A stretch of DNA of 64,000 nucleotides from Oasisia sp. SBJ-2009. Taxonomy: Eukaryota; Annelida; Polychaeta; Sabellida; Siboglinidae. The notes beneath the pieces were generated by a model that saw nothing but the letters and a program-made list of their open reading frames with translations, made no database searches and was not told the DNA's origin. Made by a program: the position numbers and the translations under genes. Each line of letters opens with the position of its first letter. Within the stretch, counting starts at the first letter, position 1. The DNA lies in contig OZ024856.1 in NCBI GenBank assembly GCA_964017155.1, forward strand, positions 8,321,811 through 8,385,810. The letters run 5' to 3'. Below are positions 35,300 through 48,180 of this stretch, one piece after another.

Positions 35300-38200
35300 G
35301 TGATTTTCGAAATTTCGATAAACACCCCAAAGTGCGCTTGCGCCAATATAAGGGTATTTTCTCTTCTGAAAAATACAACGTACAAATACAGTTCGTTAGT
35401 TTTATGGATCGTCATCGGTTCCCGAAATAGAAATCGACTACAACTTGTCGAGCTTCCAAAATGGTGCCTATATTTCGGAAATTACGCTAATCACCCTCAA
35501 AGTGCGCTTACGCCAATGCAAAGTTATTTTCACATCTGAAACCTACAATGTACCACTACTCTTCGTGACATGTGTGGATTCGCATGATTCCCAGGGCGAA
35601 GAGTCAAGTACAAGTGGTCCTGCTTCGATACGCGTACCTATTTTTTCCGAAATTACTGTAAACTCGCTTAAATGCGTTCGCGCCAAAACAACGGTATTGT
35701 CTCATCGGAAAACTACATCGTAGTACGACTATATTAAGATACTTTTTTTGGATTTGTATAGTCCAGACAACGAGGAATAAAGTGCACGGGGTTGAATTTC
35801 GATACTAATAGATAGTGATTTTCGAAATTTCGATAAACACCCCTAAGTGCGCTTGCGCCAATATAAGGGTATTTTCTCTTCTGAAAAATACAACGTACAA
35901 ATACAGTTCGTTAGTTTTATGGATCGTCATCGGTTCCCGAACTAGAAATCGACTACAACTTGTCGAGCTTCCAAAATGGTGCCTATATTTCGGAAATTAC
36001 GCTAATCACCCTCAAAGTGCGCTTACGCCAATGCAAAGTTATTTTCACATCTGAAACCTACAATGTACCACTACTCTTCGTGACATGTGTGGATTCGCAT
36101 GATTCCCAGAACGAAGAGTCAAGTACAAGTGGGCGTGCTTCGATACTCGTACCTATTTTTTCCGAAATTACTGTAAACTCGCTTAAATGCGTTCGCGCCA
36201 AAACAACGGTATTGTCTCATCGGAAAACTACAACGTAGTACCACTATAATTATATAGTTTTTTTTGGATTTGCACAGGCCAGACAACGAGGAATAAAGTA
36301 CAAGTGGTTGAATTTCGATACTAATAGATAGTGGCTTTGGAAATTGCGAGAAACACCCCAAAATGCGCTTACGCCAATATAAGGGTATTTTCTCTTCTGA
36401 AAAATACAACTTACCAATACAGTTCGTTAGTTTTATGGATCGTCATCGGTTCCCGGACTAGAAATCAACTACAACTTGTCGAGCTTCCAAAATGGTGCCT
36501 ATATTTCGGAAATTACGCTAATCACCCTCAAAGTTCGCTTACGCCAATGCAAAATTATTTTCACATCTGAAACCTACAATGTACCACTACTATTCGAGAC
36601 CTTTGTGGATTCGCATGGTTCCCAGGGCGAAGAGTCAAGTACAAGTGGTCCTGCTTCGATACGCGTACCTATTTTTTTGGAAATTACGTTAAACTCCCTT
36701 AAATGCGTTCGCGCCAAATTAACGGTATTATCTCATCGGAAAACTACATCGTAGTACGACTATATTAAGATACTTTTTTTGGATTTGTATAGTCCAGACA
36801 ACGAGGAATAAAGTGCACGGGGTTGAATTTCGATACTAATAGATAGTGATTTTCGAAATTTCGATAAACACCCCAAAGTGCGCTTGCGCCAATATAAGGG
36901 TATTTTCTCTTCTGAAAAATACAACGTACAAATACAGTTCGTTAGTTTTATGGATCGTCATCGGTTCCCGAACTAGAAATCGACTACAACTTGTCGAGCT
37001 TCCAAAATGGTGCCTATATTTCGGAAATTACGCTAATCACCCTCAAAGTGCGCTTACGCCAATGCAAAGTTATTTTCACATCTGAAACCTACAATGTACC
37101 ACTACTCTTCGTGACATGTGTGGATTCGCATGATTCCCAGAACGAAGAGTCAAGTACAAGTGGGCGTGCTTCGATACTCGTACCTATTTTTTCCGAAATT
37201 ACTGTAAACTCGCTTAAATGCGTTCGCGCCAAAACAACGGTATTGTCTCATCGGAAAACTACATCGTAGTACGACTATATTAAGATACTTTTTTTGGATT
37301 TGTATAGTGCAGACAACGAGGAATAAAGTGCACGGGGTTGAATTTCGATACTAATAGATAGTGATTTTCGAAATTTCGATAAACACCCCAAAGTGCGCTT
37401 GCGCCAATATAAGGGTATTTTCTCTTCTGAAAAATACAACGTACAAATACAGTTCGTTAGTTTTATGGATCGTCATCGGTTCCCGAACTAGAAATCGACT
37501 ACAACTTGTCGAGCTTCCAAAATGGTGCCTATATTTCGGAAATTACGCTAATCACCCTCAAAGTGCGCTTACGCCAATGCAAAGTTATTTTCACATCTGA
37601 AACCTACAATGTACCACTACTCTTCGTGACATGTGTGGATTCGCATGATTCCCAGAACGAAGAGTCAAGTACAAGTGGGCGTGCTTCGATACTCGTACCT
37701 ATTTTTTCCGAAATTACTGTAAACTCGCTTAAATGCGTTCGCGCCAAAACAACGGTATTGTCTCATCGGAAAACTACAACGTAGTACCACTATAATTATA
37801 TAGTTTTTTTTGGATTTGCACAGGCCAGACAACGAGGAATAAAGTACAAGTGGTTGAATTTCGATACTAATAGATATTGGCTTTGGAAATTGCGAGAAAC
37901 ACCCCAAAATGCGCTTACGCCAATATAAGGGTATTTTCTCTTCTGAAAAATACAACTTACCAATACAGTTCGTTAGTTTTATGGATCGTCATCGGTTCCC
38001 GGACTAGAAATCAACTACAACTTGTCGAGCTTCCAAAATGGTGCCTATATTTCGGAAATTACGCTAATCACCCTCAAAGTTCGCTTACGCCAATGCAAAA
38101 TTATTTTCACATCTGAAACCTACAATGTACCACTACTATTCGTGACCTTTGTGGATTCGCATGGTTCCCAGGGCGAAGAGTCAAGTACAAGTGGTCCTGC

Positions 38201-38391
38201 TTCGATACGCGTACCTATTTTTTTGGAAATTACGTTAAACTCCCTTAAATGCGTTCGCGCCAAATTAACGGTATTATCTCATCGGAAAACTACATCGTAG
38301 TACGACTATATTAAGATACTTTTTTTGGATTTGTATAGTCCAGACAACGAGGAATAAAGTGCACGGGGTTGAATTTCGATACTAATAGATA
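35300..38391 (+). repeat. Hexamer HOR A*-A-B-A-A-B, copy 2 (3092 bp)
   Basis: Monomers at 35300 (A*, A at 35427), 35815, 36331 B (TTCGAGACC, A at 36597, without the TTATGTTCAC change), 36846, 37361 and 37877 B. GATATTGGCTTTGG near 37876 is a private change at the A-to-B boundary. Confidence 0.92.
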
Positions 38392-41300
38392 GTGATTTTC
38401 GAAATTTCGATAAACACCCCAAAGTGCGCTTGCGCCAATATAAGGGTATTTTCTCTTCTGAAAAATACAACGTACAAATACAGTTCGTTAGTTTTATGGA
38501 TCGTCATCGGTTCCCGAAATAGAAATCGACTACAACTTGTCGAGCTTCCAAAATGGTGCCTATATTTCGGAAATTACGCTAATCACCCTCAAAGTGCGCT
38601 TACGCCAATGCAAAGTTATTTTCACATCTGAAACCTACAATGTACCACTACTCTTCGTGACATGTGTGGATTCGCATGATTCCCAGGGCGAAGAGTCAAG
38701 TACAAGTGGTCCTGCTTCGATACGCGTACCTATTTTTTCCGAAATTACTGTAAACTCGCTTAAATGCGTTCGCGCCAAAACAACGGTATTGTCTCATCGG
38801 AAAACTACATCGTAGTACGACTATATTAAGATTCTTTTTTTGGATTTGTATAGTCCAGACAACGAGGAATAAAGTGCACGGGGTTGAATTTCGATACTAA
38901 TAGATAGTGATTTTCGAAATTTCGATAAACACCCCTAAGTGCGCTTGCGCCAATATAAGGGTATTTTCTCTTCTGAAAAATACAACGTACAAATACAGTT
39001 CGTTAGTTTTATGGATCGTCATCGGTTCCCGAACTAGAAATCGACTACAACTTGTCGAGCTTCCAAAATGGTGCCTATATTTCGGAAATTACGCTAATCA
39101 CCCTCAAAGTGCGCTTACGCCAATGCAAAGTTATTTTCACATCTGAAACCTACAATGTACCACTACTCTTCGTGACATGTGTGGATTCGCATGATTCCCA
39201 GAACGAAGAGTCAAGTACAAGTGGGCGTGCTTCGATACTCGTACCTATTTTTTCCGAAATTACTGTAAACTCGCTTAAATGCGTTCGCGCCAAAACAACG
39301 GTATTGTCTCATCGGAAAACTACAACGTAGTACCACTATAATTATATATTTTTTTTTGGATTTGCACAGGCCAGACAACGAGGAATAAAGTACAAGTGGT
39401 TGAATTTCGATACTAATAGATAGTGGCTTTGGAAATTGCGAGAAACACCCCAAAATGCGCTTACGCCAATATAAGGGTATTTTCTCTTCTGAAAAATACA
39501 ACTTACCAATACAGTTCGTTAGTTTTATGGATCGTCATCGGTTCCCGGACTAGAAATCAACTACAACTTGTCGAGCTTCCAAAATGGTGCCTATATTTCG
39601 GAAATTACGCTAATCACCCTCAAAGTTCGCTTACGCCAATGCAAAATTATTTTCACATCTGAAACCTACAATGTACCACTACTATTCGTGACCTTTGTGG
39701 ATTCGCATGGTTCCCAGGGCGAAGAGTCAAGTACAAGTGGTCCTGCTTCGATACGCGTACCTATTTTTTTGGAAATTACGTTAAACTCCCTTAAATGCGT
39801 TCGCGCCAAATTAACGGTATTATCTCATCGGAAAACTACATCGTAGTACGACTATATTAAGATACTTTTTTTGGATTTGTATAGTCCAGACAACGAGGAA
39901 TAAAGTGCACGGGGTTGAATTTCGATACTAATAGATAGTGATTTTCGAAATTTCGATAAACACCCCAAAGTGCGCTTGCGCCAATATAAGGGTATTTTCT
40001 CTTCTGAAAAATACAACGTACAAATACAGTTCGTTAGTTTTATGGATCGTCATCGGTTCCCTAACTAGAAATCGACTACAACTTGTCGAGCTTCCAAAAT
40101 GGTGCCTATATTTCGGAAATTACGCTAATCACCCTCAAAGTGCGCTTACGCCAATGCAAAGTTATTTTCACATCTGAAACCTACAATGTACCACTACTCT
40201 TCGTGACATGTGTGGATTCGCATGATTCCCAGAACGAAGAGTCAAGTACAAGTGGGCGTGCTTCGATACTGGTACCTATTTTTTCCGAAATTACTGTAAA
40301 CTCGCTTAAATGCGTTCGCGCCAAAACAACGGTATTGTCTCATCGGAAAACTACATCGTAGTACGACTATATTAAGATACTTTTTTTGGATTTGTGTAGT
40401 GCAGACAACGAGGAATAAAGTGCACGGGGTTGAATTTCGATACTAATAGATAGTGATTTTCGAAATTTCGATAAACACCCCTAAGTGCGCTTGCGCCAAT
40501 ATAAGGGTATTTTCTCTTCTGAAAAATACAACGTACAAATACAGTTCGTTAGTTTTATGGATCGTCATCGGTTCCCGAACTAGAAATCGACTACAACTTG
40601 TCGAGCTTCCAAAATGGTGCCTATATTTCGGAAATTACGCTAATCACCCTCAAAGTGCGCTTACGCCAATGCAAAGTTATTTTCACATCTGAAACCTACA
40701 ATGTACCACTACTCTTCGTGACATGTGTGGATTCGCATGATTCCCAGAACGAAGAGTCAAGTACAAGTGGGCGTGCTTCGATACTCGTACCTATTTTTTC
40801 CGAAATTACTGTAAACTCGCTTAAATGCGTTCGCGCCAAAACAACGGTATTGTCTCATCGGAAAACTACAACGTAGTACCACTATAATTATATAGTTTTT
40901 TTTGGATTTGCACAGGCCAGACAACGAGGAATAAAGTACAAGTGGTTGAATTTCGATACTAATAGATAGTGGCTTTGGAAATTGCGAGAAACACCCCAAA
41001 ATGCGCTTACGCCAATATAAGGGTATTTTCTCTTCTGAAAAATACAACTTACCAATACAGTTCGTTAGTTTTATGGATCGTCATCGGTTCCCGGACTAGA
41101 AATCAACTACAACTTGTCGAGCTTCCAAAATGGTGCCTATATTTCGGAAATTACGCTAATCACCCTCAAAGTTCGCTTACGCCAATGCAAAATTATGTTC
41201 ACATCTGAAACCTACAATGTACCACTACTATTCGTGACCTTTGTGGATTCGCATGGTTCCCAGGGCGACGAGTCAAGTACAAGTGGTCCTGCTTCGATAC

Positions 41301-41483
41301 GCGTACCTATTTTTTTGGAAATTACGTTAAACTCCCTTAAATGCGTTCGCGCCAAATTAACGGAATTATCTCATCGGAAAACTACATCGTAGTACGACTA
41401 TATTAAGATACTTTTTTTGGATTTGTATAGTCCAGACAACGAGGAATAAAGTGCACGGGGTTGAATTTCGATACTAATAGATA
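38392..41483 (+). repeat. Hexamer HOR A*-A-B-A-A-B, copy 3 (3092 bp)
   Basis: Monomers at 38392 (A*, A at 38519), 38907, 39423 B, 39938, 40453 and 40969 B. A* here gains GATTCTTTTT (T at 38833), which the two preceding A* lack but the right-hand copies at 49212, 52304 and 57973 share. The last B has TTATGTTCAC (G at 41197), GGCGACGAG and AACGGAATTATC. Private change: ATACTGGTACC near 40270. Confidence 0.92.
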
Positions 41484-43544
41484 GTGATTTTCGAAATTTC
41501 GATAAACACCCCAAAGTGCGCTTGCGCCAATATAAGGGTATTTTCTCTTCTGAAAAATACAACGTACAAATACAGTTCGTTAGTTTTATGGATCGTCATC
41601 GGTTCCCGAACTAGAAATCGACTACAACTTGTCGAGCTTCCAAAATGGTGCCTATATTTCGGAAATTACGCTAATCACCCTCAAAGTGCGCTTACGCCAA
41701 TGCAAAGTTATTTTCACATCTGAAACCTACAATGTACCACTACTCTTCGTGACATGTGTGGATTCGCATGATTCCCAGAACGAAGAGTCAAGTACAAGTG
41801 GGCGTGCTTCGATACTCGTACCTATTTTTTCCGAAATTACTGTAAACTCGCTTAAATGCGTTCGCGCCAAAACAACGGTATTGTCTCATCGGAAAACTAC
41901 ATCGTAGTACGACTATATTAAGATACTTTTTTTGGATTTGTATAGTGCAGACAACGAGGAATAAAGTGCACGGGGTTGAATTTCGATACTAATAGATAGT
42001 GATTTTCGAAATTTCGATAAACACCCCAAAGTGAGCTTGCGCCAATATAAGGGTATTTTCTCTTCTGAAAAATACAACGTACTAATACAGTTCGTTAGTT
42101 TTATGGATCGTCATCGGTTCCCGAACTAGAAATCGACTACAACTTGTCGAGCTTCCAAAATGGTGCCTATATTTCGGAAATTACGCTAATCACCCTCAAA
42201 GTGCGCTTACGCCAATGCAAAGTTATTTTCACATCTGAAACCTACAATGTACCACTACTCTTCGTGACATGTGTGGATTCGCATGATTCCCAGAACGAAG
42301 AGTCAAGTACAAGTGGGCGTGCTTCGATACTCGTACCTATTTTTTCCGAAATTACTGTAAACTCGCTTAAATGCGTTCGCGCCAAAACAACGGTATTGTC
42401 TCATCGGAAAACTACATCGTAGTACGACTATATTAAGATACTTTTTTTGGATTTGTATAGTCCAGACAACGAGGAATAAAGTGCACGGGGTTGAATTTCG
42501 ATACTAATAGATAGTGATTTTCGAAATTTCGATAAACACCCCTAAGTGCGCTTGCGCCAATATAAGGGTATTTTCTCTTCTGAAAAATACAACGTACAAA
42601 TACAGTTCGTTAGTTTTATGGATCGTCATCGGTTCCCGAACTAGAAATCGACTACAACTTGTCGAGCTTCCAAAATGGTGCCTATATTTCGGAAATTACG
42701 CTAATCACCCTCAAAGTGCGCTTACGCCAATGCAAAGTTATTTTCACATCTGAAACCTACAATGTACCACTACTCTTCGTGACATGTGTGGATTCGCATG
42801 ATTCCCAGAACGAAGAGTCAAGTACAAGTGGGCGTGCTTCGATACTCGTACCTATTTTTTCCGAAATTACTGTAAACTCGCTTAAATGCGTTCGCGCCAA
42901 AACAACGGTATTGTCTCATCGGAAAACTACAACGTAGTACCACTATAATTATATAGTTTTTTTGGGATTTGCACAGGCCAGACAACGAGGAATAAAGTAC
43001 AAGTGGTTGAATTTCGATACTAATAGATAGTGGCTTTGGAAATTGCGAGAAACACCCCAAAATGCGCTTACGCCAATATACGGGTATTTTCTCTTCTGAA
43101 AAATACAACTTACCAATACAGTTCGTTAGTTTTATGGATCGTCATCGGTTCCCGGACTAGAAATCAACTACAACTTGTCGAGCTTCCAAAATGGTGCCTA
43201 TATTTCGGAAATTACGCTAATCACCCTCAAAGTTCGCTTACGCCAATGCAAAATTATTTTCACATCTGAAACCTACAATGTACCACTACTATTCGTGACC
43301 TTTGTGGATTCGCATGGTTCCCAGGGCGAAGAGTCAAGTACAAGTGGTCCTGCTTCGATACGCGTACCTATTTTTTTGGAAATTACGTTAAACTCCCTTA
43401 AATGCGTTCGCGCCAAATTAACGGTATTATCTCATCGGAAAACTACATCGTAGTACGACTATATTAAGATACTTTTTTTGGATTTGTATAGTCCAGACAA
43501 CGAGGAATAAAGTGCACGGGGTTGAATTTCGATACTAATAGATA
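41484..43544 (+). repeat. AAAB tetramer HOR (2061 bp)
   Basis: A at 41484, 41999 and 42514, then B at 43030. The A at 41999 has AAAGTGAGCTTGCG, a break in the CG-rich box, and CGTACTAATAC. The tail before the B has TTTTTTTGGGATTT near 42957 and the B has ATATACGGG near 43080. Confidence 0.88.
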
Positions 43545-44574
43545 GTGATTTTCGAAATTTCGATAAACACCCCAAAGTGCGCTTGCGCCAATATAAGGGT
43601 ATTTTCTCTTCTGAAAAATACAACGTACAAATACAGTTCGTTAGTTTTATGGATCGTCATCGGTTCCCGAACTAGAAATCGACTACAACTTGTCGAGCTT
43701 CCAAAATGGTGCCTATATTTCGGAAATTACGCTAATCACCCTCAAAGTGCGCTTACGCCAATGCAAAGTTATTTTCACATCTGAAACCTACAATGTACCA
43801 CTACTCTTCGTGACATGTGTGGATTCGCATGATTCCCAGAACGAAGAGTCAAGTACAAGTGGGCGTGCTTCGATACTCGTACCTATTTTTTCCGAAATTA
43901 CTGTAAACTCGCTTAAATGCGTTCGCGCCAAAACAACGGTATTGTCTCATCGGAAAACTACATCGTAGTACGACTATATTAAGATACTTTTTTTGGATTT
44001 GTATAGTGCAGACAACGAGGAATAAAGTGCACGGGGTTGAATTTCGATACTAATAGATAGTGATTTTCGAAATTTCGATAAACACCCCAAAGTGCGCTTG
44101 CGCCAATATAAGGGTATTTTCTCTTCTGAAAAATACAACGTACAAATACAGTTCGTTAGTTTTATGGATCGTCATCGGTTCCCGAACTAGAAATCGACTA
44201 CAACTTGTCGAGCTTCCAAAATGGTGCCTATATTTCGGAAATTACGCTAATCACCCTCAAAGTGCGCTTACGCCAATGCAAAGTTATTTTCACATCTGAA
44301 ACCTACAATGTACCACTACTCTTCGTGACATGTGTGGATTCGCATCATTCCCAGAACGAAGAGTCAAGTACAAGTGGGCGTGCTTCGATACTCGTACCTA
44401 TTTTTTCCGAAATTACTGTAAACTCGCTTAAATGCGTTCGCGCCAAAACAACGGTATTGTCTCATCGGAAAACTACATCGTAGTACGACTATATTAAGAT
44501 ACTTTTTTTGGATTTGTATAGTCCAGACAACGAGGAATAAAGTGCACGGGGTTGAATTTCGATACTAATAGATA

Positions 44575-45089
44575 GTGATTTTCGAAATTGCGAGAAACAC
44601 CCCAAAATGCGCTTGCGCCAATATAAGGGTATTTTCTCTTCTGAAAAATACAACGTACAAATACAGTTCGTTAGTTTTATGGATCGTCATCGGTTCCCGA
44701 ACTAGAAATCGACTACAACTTGTCGAGCTTCCAAAATGGTGCCTATATTTCGGAAATTACGCTAATCACCCTCAAAGTGCGCTTACGCCAATGCAAAGTT
44801 ATTTTCACATCTGAAACCTACAATGTACCACTACTCTTCGTGACATGTGTGGATTCGCATGATTCCCAGAACGAAGAGTCAAGTACAAGTGGGCGTGCTT
44901 CGATACTCGTACCTATTTTTTCCGAAATTACTGTAAACTCGCTTAAATGCGTTCGCGCCAAAACAACGGTATTGTCTCATCGGAAAACTACAACGTAGTA
45001 CCACTATAATTAGATACTTTTTTTTGGATTTGCACAGGCCAGACAACGAGGAATAAAGTAAAGTGGTTGAATTTCGATACTAATAGATA
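44575..45089 (+). repeat. Chimeric A monomer with a short B patch in S1
   Basis: Type A at the start (GATTTTCG, C at 44583), then B states at 44590, 44594 and 44607 (TTGCGAGAAACACCCCAAAA), then A again from G at 44615 (CTTGCGCC). The B tract is at least 18 bp and less than 32 bp, the size expected of a short gene-conversion patch. The S3 tail has TTAGATACTT as at 1206 and 4815. Confidence 0.88.
45060..45061 (+). other. One-base deletion (GTACAAG to GTAAAG), original or copy
   Basis: A C is missing between these positions compared with all other B-linked tails. The same loss occurs at 46605-46606, 1545 bp away, so it is one event copied by duplication. Confidence 0.9.
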
Positions 45090-46119
45090 GTGGCTTTGGA
45101 AATTGCGAGAAACACCCCAAAATGCGCTTACGCCAATATAAGGGTATTTTCTCTTCTGAAAAATACAACTTACCAATACAGTTCGTTAGTTTTATGGATC
45201 GTCATCGGTTCCCGGACTAGAAATCAATTACAACTTGTCGAGCTTCCAAAATGGTGCCTATATTTCGGAAATTACGCTAATCACCCTCAAAGTTCGCTTA
45301 CGCCAATGCAAAATTATTTTCACATCTGAAACCTACAATGTACCACTACTATTCGTGACCTTTGTGGATTCGCATGGTTCCCAGGGCGAAGAGTCAAGTA
45401 CAAGTGGTCCTGCTTCGATACGCGTACCTATTTTTTTGGAAATTACGTTAAACTCCCTTAAATGCGTTCGCGCCAAATTAACGGAATTATCTCATCGGAA
45501 AACTACATCGTAGTACGACTATATTAAGATACTTTTTTTGGATTTGTATAGTCCAGACAACGAGGAATAAAGTGCACGGGGTTGAATTTCGATACTAATA
45601 GATAGTGATTTTCGAAATTTCGATAAACACCCCAAAGTGCGCTTGCGCCAATATAAGGGTATTTTCTCTTCTGAAAAATACAACGTACAAATACAGTTCG
45701 TTAGTTTTATGGATCGTCATCGGTTCCCGAACTAGAAATCGACTACAACTTGTCGAGCTTCCAAAATGGTGCCTATATTTCGGAAATTACGCTAATCACC
45801 CTCAAAGTGCGCTTACGCCAATGCAAAGTTATTTTCACATCTGAAACCTACAATGTACCACTACTCTTCGTGACATGTGTGGATTCGCATCATTCCCAGA
45901 ACGAAGAGTCAAGTACAAGTGGGCGTGCTTCGATACTCGTACCTATTTTTTCCGAAATTACTGTAAACTCGCTTAAATGCGTTCGCGCCAAAACAACGGT
46001 ATTGTCTCATCGGAAAACTACATCGTAGTACGACTATATTAAGATACTTTTTTTGGATTTGTATAGTCCAGACAACGAGGAATAAAGTGCACGGGGTTGA
46101 ATTTCGATACTAATAGATA

Positions 46120-46634
46120 GTGATTTTCGAAATTGCGAGAAACACCCCAAAATGCGCTTGCGCCAATATAAGGGTATTTTCTCTTCTGAAAAATACAACG
46201 TACAAATACAGTTCGTTAGTTTTATGGATCGTCATCGGTTCCCGAACTAGAAATCGACTACAACTTGTCGAGCTTCCAAAATGGTGCCTATATTTCGGAA
46301 ATTACGCTAATCACCCTCAAAGTGCGCTTACGCCAATGCAAAGTTATTTTCACATCTGAAACCTACAATGTACCACTACTCTTCGTGACATGTGTGGATT
46401 CGCATGATTCCCAGAACGAAGAGTCAAGTACAAGTGGGCGTGCTTCGATACTCGTACCTATTTTTTCCGAAATTACTGTAAACTCGCTTAAATGCGTTCG
46501 CGCCAAAACAACGGTATTGTCTCATCGGAAAACTACAACGTAGTACCACTATAATTAGATACTTTTTTTTGGATTTGCACAGGCCAGACAACGAGGAATA
46601 AAGTAAAGTGGTTGAATTTCGATACTAATAGATA
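46120..46634 (+). repeat. Second copy of the chimeric A monomer
   Basis: Identical patch to 44575: B states at 46135, 46139 and 46152, flanked by A states. It was produced by the 1545-bp duplication, not by a second conversion. Confidence 0.88.
46605..46606 (+). other. One-base deletion (GTACAAG to GTAAAG), second copy
   Basis: Same missing C as at 45060-45061, carried along in the 1545-bp duplication. Confidence 0.9.
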
Positions 46635-47149
46635 GTGGCTTTGGAAATTGCGAGAAACACCCCAAAATGCGCTTACGCCAATATAAGGGTATTTTCTCTT
46701 CTGAAAAATACAACTTACCAATACAGTTCGTTAGTTTTATGGATCGTCATCGGTTCCCGGACTAGAAATCAATTACAACTTGTCGAGCTTCCAAAATGGT
46801 GCCTATATTTCGGAAATTACGCTAATCACCCTCAAAGTTCGCTTACGCCAATGCAAAATTATTTTCACATCTGAAACCTACAATGTACCACTACTATTCG
46901 TGACCTTTGTGGATTCGCATGGTTCCCAGGGCGAAGAGTCAAGTACAAGTGGTCCTGCTTCGATACGCGTACCTATTTTTTTGGAAATTACGTTAAACTC
47001 CCTTAAATGCGTTCGCGCCAAATTAACGGAATTATCTCATCGGAAAACTACATCGTAGTACGACTATATTAAGATACTTTTTTTGGATTTGTATAGTCCA
47101 GACAACGAGGAATAAAGTGCACGGGGTTGAATTTCGATACTAATAGATA

Positions 47150-48180
47150 GTGATTTTCGAAATTTCGATAAACACCCCAAAGTGCGCTTGCGCCAATATA
47201 AGGGTATTTTCTCTTCTGAAAAATACAACGTACAAATACAGTTCGTTAGTTTTATGGATCGTCATCGGTTCCCGAACTAGAAATCGACTACAACTTGTCG
47301 AGCTTCCAAAATGGTGCCTATATTTCGGAAATTACGCTAATCACCCTCAAAGTGCGCTTACGCCAATGCAAAGTTATTTTCACATCTGAAACCTACAATG
47401 TACCACTACTCTTCGTGACATGTGTGGATTCGCATGATTCCCAGAACGAAGAGTCAAGTACAAGTGGGCGTGTTTCGATACTCGTACCTATTTTTTCCGA
47501 AATTACTGTAAACTCGCTTAAATGCGTTCGCGCCAAAACAACGGTATTGTCTCATCGGAAAACTACAACGTAGTACCACTATAATTATATAGTTTTTTTT
47601 GGATTTGCACAGGCCAGACAACGAGGAATAAAGTACAAGTGGTTGAATTTCGATACTAATAGATAGTGGCTTTGGAAATTGCGAGAAACACCCCAAAATG
47701 CGCTTACGCCAATATAAGGGTATTTTCTCTTCTGAAAAATACAACTTACCAATACAGTTCGTTAGTTTTATGGATCGTCATCGGTTCCCGGACTAGAAAT
47801 CAACTACAACTTGTCGAGCTTCCAAAATGGTGCCTATATTTCGGAAATTACGCTAATCACCCTCAAAGTTCGCTTACGCCAATGCAAAATTATTTTCACA
47901 TCTGAAACCTACAATGTACCACTACTATTCGAGACCTTTGTGGATTCGCATGGTTCCCAGGGCGAAGAGTCAAGTACAAGTGGTCCTGCTTCGATACGCG
48001 TACCTATTTTTTTGGAAATTACGTTAAACTCCCTTAAATGCGTTCGCGCCAAATTAACGGTATTATCTCATCGGAAAACTACATCGTAGTACGACTATAT
48101 TAAGATACTTTTTTTGGATTTGTATAGTCCAGACAACGAGGAATAAAGTGCACGGGGTTGAATTTCGATACTAATAGATA
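47150..48180 (+). repeat. AB dimer HOR (1031 bp)
   Basis: A at 47150 (GGGCGTGTTTCG, T at 47473, otherwise only at 21713) and B at 47666 (TTCGAGACC, A at 47932). The A has the CCCCAAAGTG start typical of a trimer's first A and the B-linked tail typical of its second A. Confidence 0.88.

Larger units (their letters stand above)
43545..45604 (+). repeat. AAA(chimeric)B tetramer HOR (2060 bp)
   Basis: A at 43545, A at 44060 (CGCATCATTCC, C at 44346), chimeric A at 44575 and B at 45090. It is one base short because AAAGTAAAGTGG replaces AAAGTACAAGTGG at 45060. The B has AATCAATTAC and AACGGAATTATC, as at 20875. Confidence 0.88.
45605..47149 (+). repeat. A-A(chimeric)-B trimer, duplicate (1545 bp)
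   Basis: A at 45605 (C at 45891), chimeric A at 46120 and B at 46635. It repeats 44060-45604 at +1545 bp, including the histidine-like CATCATTCC change, the short B patch, TTAGATACTT, the one-base deletion and AACGGAATTATC (A at 47030). The duplicated segment is thus marked by at least five independent shared changes. Confidence 0.92.
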
